Below, in pieces: positions 11,760 through 23,200 of a stretch of DNA of 64,000 bases. Source of the stretch: Avena insularis. Taxonomy: Eukaryota > Streptophyta > Magnoliopsida > Poales > Poaceae. The position numbers and the translations under genes were made by a program. The stretch covers positions 306,443,132 through 306,507,131 of the forward strand of contig CM042689.1 of the NCBI GenBank assembly GCA_023614405.1. Reading direction: 5' to 3'. The stretch's first letter is position 1. Each line of letters begins with the position of its first letter. The notes under the pieces were generated by a model that did not search any database, had not been told where the DNA came from, and was given only the letters and a program-made list of their open reading frames with translations.

Positions 11760-12230
11760 CTAATGTGACCAAGGCAGCGATTGCCACATATAGGTCGAGT
11801 TATCGCTCGATTTCAAACGTTTAGCCTCAATGTTATTAATATGTGTATTTCCACTATCGAGATTCAACAAGAATAGACCATCTATCAAAGGTGCATGTGC
11901 ATAAAACATATTACTCATATAAATCGAACAACCATTATTCTCGGACTTAAACAAGTAACTGTCTCGCAATAAACAAGATCCCGATATAATGTTCATGCTC
12001 AACGCAGGCACCAAATAACAATTATTTAAGTATAAAACTAATCCCGGTGGTAGATGAAGGGGTAGCGTGCCGACCGCGATCACATCAACCTTTGATCCGT
12101 TTCCAACGCGCATCGTCACCTCGTTCTTCGCTAGCTTCCGTTTATTCTGCACCTGTTTGAGTTACAAATATGAGCAACCGAACCAAGATCAAATACCGTG
12201 CACTACTACGAGTACTAGTGAGATACACAT
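11760..12230 (-). pseudogene. Damaged protease / pre-integrase region of Angela-type element 1
   Basis: The open block 12152-11760 has VGNGSKVDVIAVGTL, a YLVPALSMNIIS segment and a C-terminal part matching the start of the GAG-pre-integrase region. The protease active site lies just upstream in another frame, where the family DTG triad reads Asp-Leu-Gly followed by AHICNS, so the essential Thr is lost. A stop separates this block from the integrase-RT block. Confidence 0.75.
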
Positions 12231-12244
12231 CAATAACATGTATA

Positions 12245-12950
12245 TCAGATATACCTTTCTTCTTGATGTTGCCGTTCTTCAAATCCGCCAAGTACTTTGG
12301 GCAATTCCGCTTCCAGTGACCTTCTCCCTTGCAAAAGCACTCGATCGGGCTTAGGTCCAGCCTTGGTCTTCTTCGTCAGCGTGGTAACTTTCTTGCCACC
12401 CTTCTTGAAGTGTCCCTTTTGCTTAGACTTGCCTTTCTTGAATTTGGTGGTCTTATTGACCAACAACACTTGGTGCTCTTTCTTGATCTCCACTTCTGCA
12501 GATTTCAACATGGCAAAGAGTTAAGCAAGCGTCTTGTTCATGTTCGCATGTTGTAGTTCATCACAAAGTTCTTGTAACTTGGTGGTAGTGATTGGAGGAC
12601 GTAAATCCCAAAGCATTAGGAATCACTATACCCAAGCTTTGAAGTTTGTTTGCGTGCCCGGACATCTTAAGCACATGCTCACTGACGGAGCTGCCCTCTT
12701 CCATCTTGCAGTTAAAGAACTTTTCAGAAGCCTCATAGCTCTCAATTGCCGCATGAGTCTCAAAGATCAATTTGAGATCACGGACAATATCATGTGGGTC
12801 TGAATTCTCAAACCTTTTCTGAAGCTCCGATTCTAAACCATACAAGATAGCACACTTTGTGGAGTCTTGAGTCTTCCGAGTGAGGTAAACATTCTTTACT
12901 TCATCGGTAGCAATGGCTGCAGGTGGGTCACCCATGGTGCATCCAGACAT
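12245..12950 (-). pseudogene. Gag of Angela-type element 1, frameshifted
   Basis: The block 12950-12561 is gag core (LTRKTQDSTKCAILYGLE, SVSEHVLKMSGHANKL). The block 12511-12245 is the Lys-rich nucleocapsid (FKKGKSKQKGHFKKGGKK). After a frameshift near 12345 another frame carries the zinc knuckle, which reads CFCKGEGHWKRNC. One residue is missing between the first two Cys, making C-x1-C-x4-H-x4-C instead of C-x2-C. Gag packages element RNA; this copy cannot make it. Confidence 0.8.
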
Positions 12951-14248
12951 AGGTCAAATTACCAAGTGAGGACAATCCTCAAATTGCGGAACCAATCCGC
13001 GAAGTTGCTTCCATTGTTTTTCAACTTTTCTTTCTCTAGGAACGCATTAAAATTGATGGTAGGGGCTTCCATTGATCTACAACATATTTGCAATAGTTTA
13101 GACTAAGTTTATGACAAATTGAGTTCAAATTAATAATGAAATTAATCTAGGTGAACTCCCACTCAAAACAATATCCCTCACATTGTTTTAGTGATCACAT
13201 GAACCAAATTCACCACATCAACACCGATCATCACGAGAGTTGATATAGTTTCAATGGCGAACAATCGACATGTTCATCATATCTACTATATGATTCATGC
13301 TTTACCTTTTGGTGATCCATGTTCCGAGACCATGTCTGTACATGCTAGGCTCGTCAAGATCAAACCTTAGTTTCCGCATGAGCAAATCTGGCTTGCTCAC
13401 GTTGTATACACTTGCAGAATCTAACACACCCGATCATCACGTGGTGCTTCGAAACAACAAGCTTCAACAACGGTGCTAACTAAGGGTGAACACTTTATGA
13501 TTTGAAATTCATGTGCATGAGGGATCATCTTATAATGCTACCGTCGTCTACTAAGCAATACAAGATGCATAAAGGATTAACATCACATGCAATTCATAAT
13601 ATGTGATATGATATGGCCTTTCTTCTTTGCGCTTCCGATCTCTATCTTCAAGCACGAACATGATCTCCATCATCACCGGCATTGCATCAAGGTCAATGCC
13701 GCTTCTTCATGGTTGTCGTCCACCGGCTTCAACTATTACAACTACTTTGAATAGACACGCGAGTCTTAACATAAATTAAAGACAACCATATGGCTCCTGC
13801 CGGTTGCCAACTTACAATAAGGAACATTGCATACATCAAATATAATCACAATCATGGCCATATCACATCACTGCACACCCCTGCAAAACAAAGTTAGACG
13901 CCTCTACTTTCTTTGCATATTTTACGTGGTTTGGGGCTTTCAATAAGTGTCGTTCTAACTTACGAACATGAACCACAACATTGATACTAGTATTGTTAAT
14001 CACCCGTTGTAAATTGGATCTTAACTATGCTAGGAGAAAGCAGCACCATAAAGCCACTTATGGAATACAAGTTGCATGTCAAGCGTGGAGCAAGTCTCAT
14101 GAACGATATCATTTAAGGTTAGCCCGGTAAGCTTCATCCCAACATCCCGCAAGATGCAAAGTACACAAGAAGCAATCGACAATAAAAGCATCAACGCCCA
14201 CAATGACCATTGTGTTCTACTCGTGCAACAGATCTACATATAGACATG
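12951..14248 (-). other. Untranslated leader of Angela-type element 1
   Basis: Sequence between the start of gag and the primer-binding site, with no supported ORF. Homologous leader sequence occurs at 31853-32341 and, in the other orientation, at 37573-38700, including the shared CCATATGGCTCCTGCCGGTTGCC segment near 13785. Confidence 0.75.
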
Positions 14249-14261
14249 GCTCTGATACCAC
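14249..14261 (-). other. Primer-binding site (initiator tRNA-Met)
   Basis: Minus strand reads GTGGTATCAGAGCC directly after the LTR end CTACA. TGGTATCAGAGCC is complementary to the 3' end of plant initiator methionine tRNA, the usual primer for Angela/BARE elements. Confidence 0.85.
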
Positions 14262-15232
14262 TGTAGGGTTTCGTAGCATGGAAAACAAAAAAATTCTACC
14301 GCATACAAACAAACAAGACAAGATCTATCTACTAGATTGTAGCAACGAGTCGATGGAATAACTCACCCTCGAAGATTCCAAAGCGTTTAACGAGAGCTGA
14401 TTCTCGTGGGTGATGTAGTCGTACTCTTCCCGATCTCAAGATCGCGTAGACGATCCTTCCGGCAATGCGTTCCGGCAGCGCTCCCGCAGTCGGTCACACG
14501 TTACGATTTGACGAAGACCTTCCTCCCTTTGTTCCAGCAGCGGAGGTTGTAGCACTCTCCTCGCGATTCTGGCAGCACAACGGCGTGGTACCGGAAGTAG
14601 AGGGGAGATCTCGCAGGGCTTCGCCTTAAGCCGGAGCGAGTATGGTGGAGTATGAGAGAGTCCCTCGACGATCTAGGGTTTAGACACACCGAGGAGGAAT
14701 CTTGGCCGGCGGCTAGGGTTGCTAGGCGGCGGCTTGACCTAGGGCGGCGCGGCAGGGTGGCGGCCATGGCTTAGGGTTTGGAGGCGGATCTTGTGTGTCA
14801 GGAGGGGCCCCCCCCTCCTTATATAGGTGGAGGGGCCGGCCAAGGAGGAGTCCCTCCCCAACTCGGCTTGAGGTGGGCGGTGGAGGAGGACTCCTCCCCA
14901 ACTCGGTTTCCTCTTTCTCCACTTCCCAAAAATAGCCGTTTGACTTTCAAACTTGGCGTTTGACTTTTCAAACAAGGATTTGATTAATCCCTCTATTTTG
15001 TTCAGCGATGACACTTAGTACATGATGCAATCATACCAACTTGATACAACACATCCATGTACCCTTCCCCTTCGGAGTGCCGAACATTCCGGAACCTTCT
15101 AGAACATTCCCGATGAAAACACCGGAACCATTCCCCAACTCTGAAACGGGACTTTCCTTATATGAATCTTATTCTCCGGACCATTCCGGATCTCCTCGTG
15201 ATATCCCGGATCCCATCCGAGACTCCGAACAA
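14262..15232 (-). repeat. 5' LTR of Angela-type element 1, truncated
   Basis: Matches 7219-8187 closely up to 'GACTCCGAACAA' and then breaks into unrelated sequence at 15233, losing about 900 bp (the U3 start). It carries the LTR TATA box on the minus strand near 14815-14825. Confidence 0.88.
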
Positions 15233-15600
15233 GAGAGAGCTACGCCGGGCTACCCCTTTCAGAAGAATGTCTAGGGGGGTAGACGATCTGAGGCCCGCAG
15301 ATCAGGGTTTCGTCGGAGGAAGACCACGAGAACGTCGAATCAGATGAAAACTTACATGAGTGTGGTGCAAGGTTGGTATAGGTGCTTGCATGTGTCAACC
15401 CTCGTATGTAGAAGTCTATGTAGGGTAGATTTGGGGGGCCACGTCTAGGGTTTGCTTGGAAAACGAGCACAAGACGAAATAAAAGAGTATATAGTAATAA
15501 TATATTATTGTTTCTTCTATAATAGTATACACCAAATAATATATTATAATTTTTTATATTAGTAGACACCAAATAAATATTCTTGTATAATTTTGTTATT
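15233..15600. other. Unassigned flank between Angela and CACTA elements
   Basis: The first 120 bp are mixed composition and the last 130 bp are AT-rich with repeated 'tagtatacaccaaataatat' and 'tagtagacaccaaataaatat' phrases. No supported gene or element border. A small 'GCTACGCCGGGC' at 15239 resembles the CACTA subterminal unit and may be a relic of an earlier CACTA end. Confidence 0.4.
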
Positions 15601-15614
15601 AATACGGAAAAAAA

Positions 15615-15740
15615 CCTCGCTACGCCGACGGCAGCCCTCGGCGTATGCCTGGCCGTCGGCGTAGTGCTTACTAGAAAAAAAGTCCCCTAGCTACGCCGAC
15701 GGCAGCCCTCGGCGTATGCATGGCCGTCGGCGTAGCCTCA
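15615..15740 (+). repeat. Left CACTA subterminal repeats, duplicated 67-bp terminal block
   Basis: Two successive blocks read AAAAAAACC(T)...GCTACGCCGACGGCAGCCCTCGGCGTATGC-TGGCCGTCGGCGTAG, at about 15605-15665 and 15672-15736. The unit is itself an imperfect inverted pair (GCCGACGGC / GCCGTCGGC). The tandem copy suggests that the outermost block is a duplicated terminus. Confidence 0.75.
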
Positions 15741-15744
15741 TCCA

Positions 15745-16500
15745 TTTTGTTCTGGTCGTGGCCCACCCCGGGCCACTCATCCCCTATCTCCCAAGCCAGC
15801 CCCGAGCCCACCAGCCCACCCGCCCTTGGCCCGCCAGCCCGCCCACCCTCCTCCTCCCCCATCCCGAGCTCCTCCCCCACCCCTATTCCCGCCGCCCGAC
15901 CTCCTCCTCCCCCATTCCCCATCCTCACCCACCACTGTCTCCCCTTCTCCCCAGAGCCGCCGCCTCCCCTTCCCCTCACACCGTCGCCTCCCACCACTGC
16001 CTCCACCACCCCCATTGCCCGCCACCCCACTCCCCCACCTCACCTCCTCCCCCCTCCCGCCTCACCACCTCACCCCCACCCTCACCTCCCCACTCTCCCC
16101 CCACCACCACCCTCCCCACCGCCACCACCACCACCCCACCTCCCCACCACCTCCCCTCCCCCACTCCCTCTCCTCACTTCGCCACTGCACCTCGCCACCT
16201 CCCCCACTGCCCCACCCCTCCACCGAGCACACCCTCCCCCTTGGTTAGTTTTTTTAAAATTTGTTCTTGTTTTTATTTTAGTTTGTAGTTTTAGTTTTAG
16301 TTTGTACTAATTATAGTTTGTAATTTTAGTTTGTAGTAGTAGTTTGTAGTTTTAGTTTGTAGTAGTAGTTTATAGTTTGTAGTATGAAGTTTATCTTATG
16401 TACTAGTAGTTTGTAGTTTGTAGTATCTAGAGGTAGTTTGTAGTTTGTACTATGCAAAACAATAGTTCATGTTTAGTAAAATAGATGAAATTTGCTAAAT
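15745..16500 (+). repeat. Strand-asymmetric C-rich tract followed by TTTGTAGT-type tandem repeats
   Basis: From 15760 to about 16240 the plus strand is almost entirely C, A and T with very few G and long CCACCNCC runs. From 16250 to 16450 it switches to degenerate repeats of TAGTTTGTAGTTTTAGTTTG. Long proline-rich open frames in the first part are a composition effect. The tract lies between the CACTA left end and the transposase leader. Confidence 0.8.
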
Positions 16501-17112
16501 AGATGTTGCATATTGTATGTTGTTGGCAGTTACCGGAGGGTGAGCGGGGGGAGTGTTTCGACGGCGGGGTCCCGGATCATCTTCGATGATTTGATCACGC
16601 TTCGAGGGTGAGAATCCGTTCGCCTCTCTTGTACCTAGGTTTATTTTCATGTCTAGATCACCAAGTCTGTCGCGTCACCTAGGCATCATCCCGACCATAA
16701 GCGTTACGCGACTTAATATGCATTAGTGGTCTCGCATATTTTGAACCACAACGCTTACGGCTTTTATCGGGCAGTCAGCAGATTCGTAGTTGGGTATGGT
16801 TCTCCCTGGCTCTACCTCGATTCGAGACAGAATTTCGGTGGCGCCCCCTCGTTGTTCTCCGGATGCACATCCTCTTGGCTTTTTGTCGAGACATGTATCG
16901 GGAGAGCAGCAGGGAGGTGCTGCCGAAATTCTGCTCGGATCGGGGTAGAACCTGGGAGAACTTACCCAATCTACGGATCCGGCGGCCGGTTAGGACCCTC
17001 TTTTGCTATTAAACATGTAGGTTGATGAATGCGTAAAAATATGAAGCATTTAATCTCCTGTTTGATATAAAATGTTATATTTGTTGTCTGTCTCCCAACA
17101 AAGCAGAAGAGG
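16500..17112 (+). other. Probable leader/promoter region of the CACTA transposase gene
   Basis: No supported ORF. The stretch precedes the TNP2 start at 17113 and ends with 'TTGTCTGTCTCCCAACAAAGCAGAAGAGG', which could be a splice acceptor region just before the ATG. CACTA 5' regions commonly hold an untranslated exon; that is inference here. Confidence 0.4.
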
Positions 17113-20100
17113 ATGGCTGATAATGGGTGGATGTACAGTGGCCGTATTAGTGCGACTAATAAAACAGACGATTGGGTACATAACACTCATTTGTTAGTGA
17201 ATGAGTTAGCGCGTAGTTCGAAGGCAATGGTTCGGGCACTTTGACCATGCGCTCGTTGCACTAAGTGTCATCGTCAGGGAAAGGATGACATGTATAAACA
17301 CCTTCTGCAATATGGGTACATGTCTAACTATGTCACTCAAGTCGACTTTGCTTGCTACGAACGCGACAGAGGTGAGGTGATGCGTTAGTGGCTCAATGGA
17401 AATGAGCACGATGGGATTAGAAACATGCTAGATGATCTCATCGATGCCGACCAGCCGAATTCGCCACCTCCACGGGAGGAATCACCAGAACCGGAGGAAC
17501 CGGAGCCAACCGCGAAGGCCTTCCTTGATATGATGGCCGCGGCTAAGAGGCCTCTGCACGAGGGTGCAAAGATTTCTCAGCTCGATGCCATCTCTCAGTG
17601 TCTAGCCGACAAGTGCCAGTACTCCACCACCCGTTCTCACTTTGAAGCTAATCTGAGAACATGTGGTAACATGTTTCCCGAAGGGCCTTGTCTGCCTAAA
17701 ACCTTTCACAAAATGAAGAAACTCATGAAGGAGATCAACATGGATTATGAAAAGATAGATTGCTGTCCAAAAGGTTGCCTTTTGTTTTGTAAACAGTTTG
17801 CGGGTGACAAGTACTGCTCCATTTGTAAGGCCTCTAGGTATGAAGAGATAAAGGGGAAGGATGGTCAGGTAAGGCAGTCGAAGGTCGCTAAGAAGATACT
17901 TCGGTATCTCCCATTCATAAAAAGAATCCAGTGGCTTTACTTGAGCAAGGAGACTGCCAAACAGATGATGTGGCACAAGAAGGGGAAAAGATACGAGGAC
18001 GAGCACAGACGGAAGAAGATGGGACATCCATCTGATGGTAAGTCATGGAAGAACTTCGATGACAAATACCCCCGATGGGCAGAAGAGGCTCGGAATGTCA
18101 GAATTGCGATAGCAACAGATGGCTTCAACCCATATGGTATGTCGACGGCCTCGTACAGCTGCTGGCCGGTGTATGTTATTTCGCTCAATCTCCCTCCCGG
18201 AGTATTAATGCAATGGAAGACCATGTTTTTGTCGCTGATAATTCCAGGACCTGAGTACCCGGGGAAGAACTTGAGTGTCTACATGCAGCCGATTGTGGAT
18301 GATTTGAACCACTCTTGGATACACGGGACGTTGACATACGACCGAGCATTAAAGAGAAACTTCTTGATGAAAGTTTGATTGCAGTATACTATGCATGACA
18401 TGCCCGGGTACGCCCTAACGTGCGGATGGTGTACAGCTGGTAAGTGGCCATGCCCAGTGTGCAGGCACCGACTTGAGTTCCTTTGGCTAAAGTTGGGTCG
18501 CAAGTATGTTGCGTTTGACATGAATCACCAGTACCTCAAAAGAAATCATTCTTTCAGAGAAGATAGAAAGAACTTCAAGAAGGGCAAATTAGTGCATGAA
18601 GTAAAAGAGGTACCAAAGTTCAAGGGTACAGCTGTTGATGCCGAGCTACGTGCTCACGTGCCCGTGGCGTCGGGAACTGGCCATCAATTTGCGGGATATG
18701 GTGTAACGCATAATTGGACTCATGTGGCAGCCTTAATGAATCTCGTGTATTACAAGGACCTCGAACTTCCCCATAACATCGATGTGATGCACACCGAAAA
18801 GAATGTCGGGGAGTACCTTTTTCACACAGTCCTGAACATTCCTGGGAAGTCAAAGGATAATGTCAAGGCTAGAGTCAATGTTGAGAAGCTTTGTGATAGG
18901 AAGAGATTACACATGCAGCCTCCTACTGTCCGTCGAAAGAATTGGTTCAAGCTGCATGCCTACTACTGCCTTGATAATGTCCAAAAGAAGGAGTCATTCA
19001 GGTGTCTCAAATACGTCGTGATGTTCCCTGATGGTTATTGTTCGAATATAAGTAAGGGAGTCAATCTTTCGACGGGACAAGTCACCGGGCTCAAGAGTCA
19101 CGACTATCATATATGGATTGAGCGGCTGATGTCGGTGATGGTTCGAGGGTATCTCCCCGAGAAAGTCTGGCGAGTGCTTGCGGAGTTGAGCCATTTCTTC
19201 TGCATGCTCTGTGCAAAGAAGATATGTCCTCTGGTTATTGAGAAGCTGCAAGTTTAGGTGCCGGAGTTGCTATGCAATTTGGAGATGATCTTTTCGCCAA
19301 GCTTCTTTGCTCTGATGGCACATCTCATTGTGCACCTCGCGAACGAGGCACTCTTGCGGGGTGCAATTTCGTTGGCAATTTTGTATTGAGAGAGAGTTTA
19401 AGTATATTCGAAAGATAACTGGAAACAAAGCCAAGATTGAAGCATGCATAGCTGAAGCAACATGCCTTCGGGAGATGGCAGACACCGCGACAACCTACTG
19501 GCCCGATGATGTTCCCACTATGCATAACCCGGTCTCTTGTTACAATGTAGACCTGCCCAAGAATGACCCCAAGCTCGAACTATTCCAATTTCCCGGTGGC
19601 AAGGCTGGTAAAGGACTAAAATATAGGTTGCCGAAGGAAGAGAAGGATTGCATAATGCTCTACGTGCTTATGAACATGAAGGAAGTGGTCGATTTCATTA
19701 GGTAAAATGGTGAACAACTTATTTTCTCTATGCATAATGCTTTATGCAGCTAGTAACTCGATCTCCATCTAATGCTTATTTTCTCCTTCTTAGCGATTTC
19801 ACGGATGAACAGTGGTCGGGACCGACGGATCCCTCTCCCATGGAGTTGGACACTCTACTGAAAGAGGGTGCTCCTAGAAATAAAAAAAATTGTGTCCTGG
19901 TTCATGGAAAAAGTAATTTCTAACATGTCCCTCTTACCTTGCAATATGTGGCTTGTCCCTCTTATTCCACATAACTACTTAACGCAACAAATTTGAACTG
20001 TGCCTGCAGGGAGCTGATCCCAACGTTGAGATGTCAGATGAGCTGAAATGTGTTTCCCAAGGTTGTAACCGTGTCGTCGTGAAGTATGAGAAGTATGATG

Positions 20101-20239
20101 TGAATGGGTTTCTCTTCCATACAGAGACGCACCATAAGGGGCGACCGAATGCAAAAACGGTAAGTTGTCACAATGGTTCAAGTTTATTAGGGGCAAAGAA
20201 TAAAGTGTGCCATCAAGTTCGTGAGGGCTTTAATCACTA

Positions 20240-23200
20240 AGTTTTCATATAACAAAATAGTTTTTAATTGGAAGATAGTTGAAAACAAGAATATACTTGG
20301 AATGGTGTAACACACCAAGCATAGGAGTTTATAGTGGACACTTTGGAATAACTTGGTTTTCTTGGGAGTTGGAAGCATGAGTAAAGCTTACTCATACAAG
20401 TGGAGGCTAGCAAAAGACCGGGAGCAACCAACTAAGAGAGCAATAATGGCCATAATCATGCAATGCAACAAAGCATACTAATCAAAGCAAAGAGTGGTAC
20501 TACAGGTCAAGTACTAAATGATCATAGAGGTTAATGGTGACTTGTCATAGTCATAACATGGTGTGAGCATGTGCCAAGTAAACCCAAGCAAAACATCAAA
20601 GGAGAATAACACAATACTATGCTTTTGCATGCTAAAACAACGCATAATTTCTTCAAGGCACACTAAGCAATCCCAATTGTTTGGGACAAGACATGCTACA
20701 GCAATAATCACTAAGCATAATGCTAAAACAACACCTATCATGTCATGCTAAAGTCTAAGTCATAGTCAATGCAAGCTCCTCTTGCATTTCAAGCAAGAAC
20801 TTACTACTCCTTTCCAAACACCAAGCAAACTTATTTGCAAAACAACACAGCGAGAACGGGGGTCCAAACTACTAAAGCAAACTAAACAAACTAAGAAAAG
20901 CAAATGAAAACTAAGACACTCCAAGAACAACACAACTATGCATGAAACAATAAAAACGAAGTGTCTAGACAGGCCTGAGCTTTTTATTGATGAAGAAGGG
21001 GATGCCTTGGGCATCCCCAAGCTTTGACGCTTGTACCTCTTGGATATTTCTTGGGGTGACACCATGGTGGATGCGGTGACCCAGCATACCACTGCATGTG
21101 TAATACACTATAGTCGTTGACATGACATCCACAGAACACCGTTCTGTAAATATCACATCCCTTAGAGTGGTACAATAGAAACATTGCGAGTCTATATTAC
21201 AAACATACACACATTATTATTATTACAATACCAGAAGTTCAAGACTTCGAAAAGATTCAACTTACAAACCAAAATATAAAGTGTTTCAGCGGAATTTAAA
21301 AGTAGCAACTCCAACTAAGAGTTGAGCTCAGCAGCTTATTCTATATGGTTCATGCTGCTCGGCTCCGTTGGTTACTACTAACTAGGGTACTTAGTTTGAG
21401 TCGTTGCCATCGACACCATAGCGGATTTCGTAATCCACTCCTTCAACACCTCCTGACAGGTCAGGCTCCTCGTAGAACACATCTTCTTGGCATTCGGCTG
21501 CATACATGGGCGTGTCTTCGGGTTCCTCAGAGTCTAAGCAAGGGATCAAAGGAAAGGATGAGTAATAGTGTTACCCAGCAAGTTCATTATATGCAAGGTG
21601 GGTAGTTTGATGCTCTAACTACCACCTCAGACTATAAGTCCTTGGCACTATGTAGTTTTTTGTAAATCTTTCTTCAAAGATTGATTTTATTATAAAAATC
21701 TATGACCATCAGCCTTCACAGGTTGACCAGAACTTTCATGGAGTTCCTTTCCTTCCGCGTCCGTAGCTCCTTCCCGGAATAGGGAGTAACAGGTTACAAT
21801 TCTTACACTCTGCAGAGGTGCGTTACTTTACCCATGAGAGATCAACTCCTTGTTGCACAACCGGGCATACTTTCCCATCCACAATTCCTTGATGTGGGGC
21901 CCGGTAGGTGATCCAAGCCAATCACTGCCCCCTTCACGACCTCGCATGCCTCCTTGGTGTACACCATGCCCACATATTGAATTACGGCAATGGTTTGTAC
22001 AGACCGTCAGATGCCAGAACTATCATAGGATGTTGAGGGTTCCCACCCATATGCTACATATCCTCTACTAATTACCAATTAATATGCACGTTACGAGTGA
22101 TAACAGCCACGACCTGCACATCCGGTTACATGCGAGAGGAAGAAGATACAGATGACTTCTCTGTCCCATTCCAAATCTCATGGTGAACGCGTGATATACG
22201 GCACTAGAATCACTGATGTCATGTGTTATTAAGTCCCTAATTGATTATCATTATTGCAATTAGAACTCTAAGTTCTATTACTCCATTGTATCATCACTTA
22301 GGATGATACCTAAGATTTCTTTATTTAAGAAAATAATATTTTCTTCCTTTGGAGCATAGATGATACACACACACAATCTTGCAAAATACTTTGATAAAGA
22401 CTCTTCAAAGGACATGAGCAAGTGATGAACTTGCCTTGTGATCGCAAGGTAGTGAAGTCGGATGCTTGCCCTTGACCTTGAGCTTCTATGTCTACAAAAC
22501 ATGATTATTGCCCGGTAAGGACAATATTTAAAGAAGCAAAATGATTATGCAAAGTAATGTAATGCATTATTTATTTTTGTACAATCTTCCCCATTATTTA
22601 AATTACAAAGATTCTTTTTAGTGATAAAGAATTTATAAATATTATTTTTTAATATTTATTGAATATTGTATTCTTTTATTTTATTTCATTTTATTTGAAT
22701 TTAATTTATTTAATAATTTCTTTAAGAATTATCATTTAAATACAAAAATTATATTAAATATTTATTTAGTATTTTTTAAAATACTACAATATTAACATAT
22801 AATAAAAGTGATTTTTATTTACTTTTATCATCTTTCATTAATTTTATAATATTCCATAAGGAATATATATATTATAAAATTCTTGATAAAAGTTATATGC
22901 CTAAATTTTTATCTCTTAGTTTATTTAGATAGATTTAATTATTGTGAATAAAAATATTTTATTTATATTTTTTTGGATTTTTATTTGATTTTCTAGAATT
23001 TTTTTAAGTTCAGGGGCATTTTGGTCTTTTCTTAATTATTATAATTTCCTTTAGGTTGCTGGGTTGGCTTTGTCAAGCTTATTGGGCTTATTGGGACGTT
23101 TTGGCCCAAGTGGCTATGATCAAAAGAGCTCCCCGAAGGGCTCGGGCCCTATCAGCCCACTCACTCTCTCTCTCTCGACCTCTCTTCTTCTCCTCCTCGA

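Larger units (their letters stand above)
7219..15232 (-). mobile_element. Angela/BARE-1-type Ty1/copia retrotransposon, distal LTR truncated
   Basis: The minus-strand element runs from an LTR at 7219-9095 through pol and gag to a primer-binding site at 14249-14261 and a second LTR starting at 14262. The LTR reads TGTTGGAGATATGCCC at its 5' end on the minus strand and ends in CTACA, as in BARE-1/WIS-2/Angela. The adjacent polypurine tract is GTGCAAGTGGGAGAC. The second LTR stops abruptly at 15232 after 971 of about 1880 bp, so no target duplication can be seen. The flank at the intact end is GTTCC (7214-7218). The element sits in the gag end of the Sirevirus-type copy. Confidence 0.9.

Noticed and set aside
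15716..16310. Overlapping Pro/Ser-rich open frames of 140-196 codons (plus strand) and Gly-rich frames (minus strand)
   Set aside because: They arise from the G-poor CCACC tract; all frames are open at once and have no domain or codon pattern of a gene.
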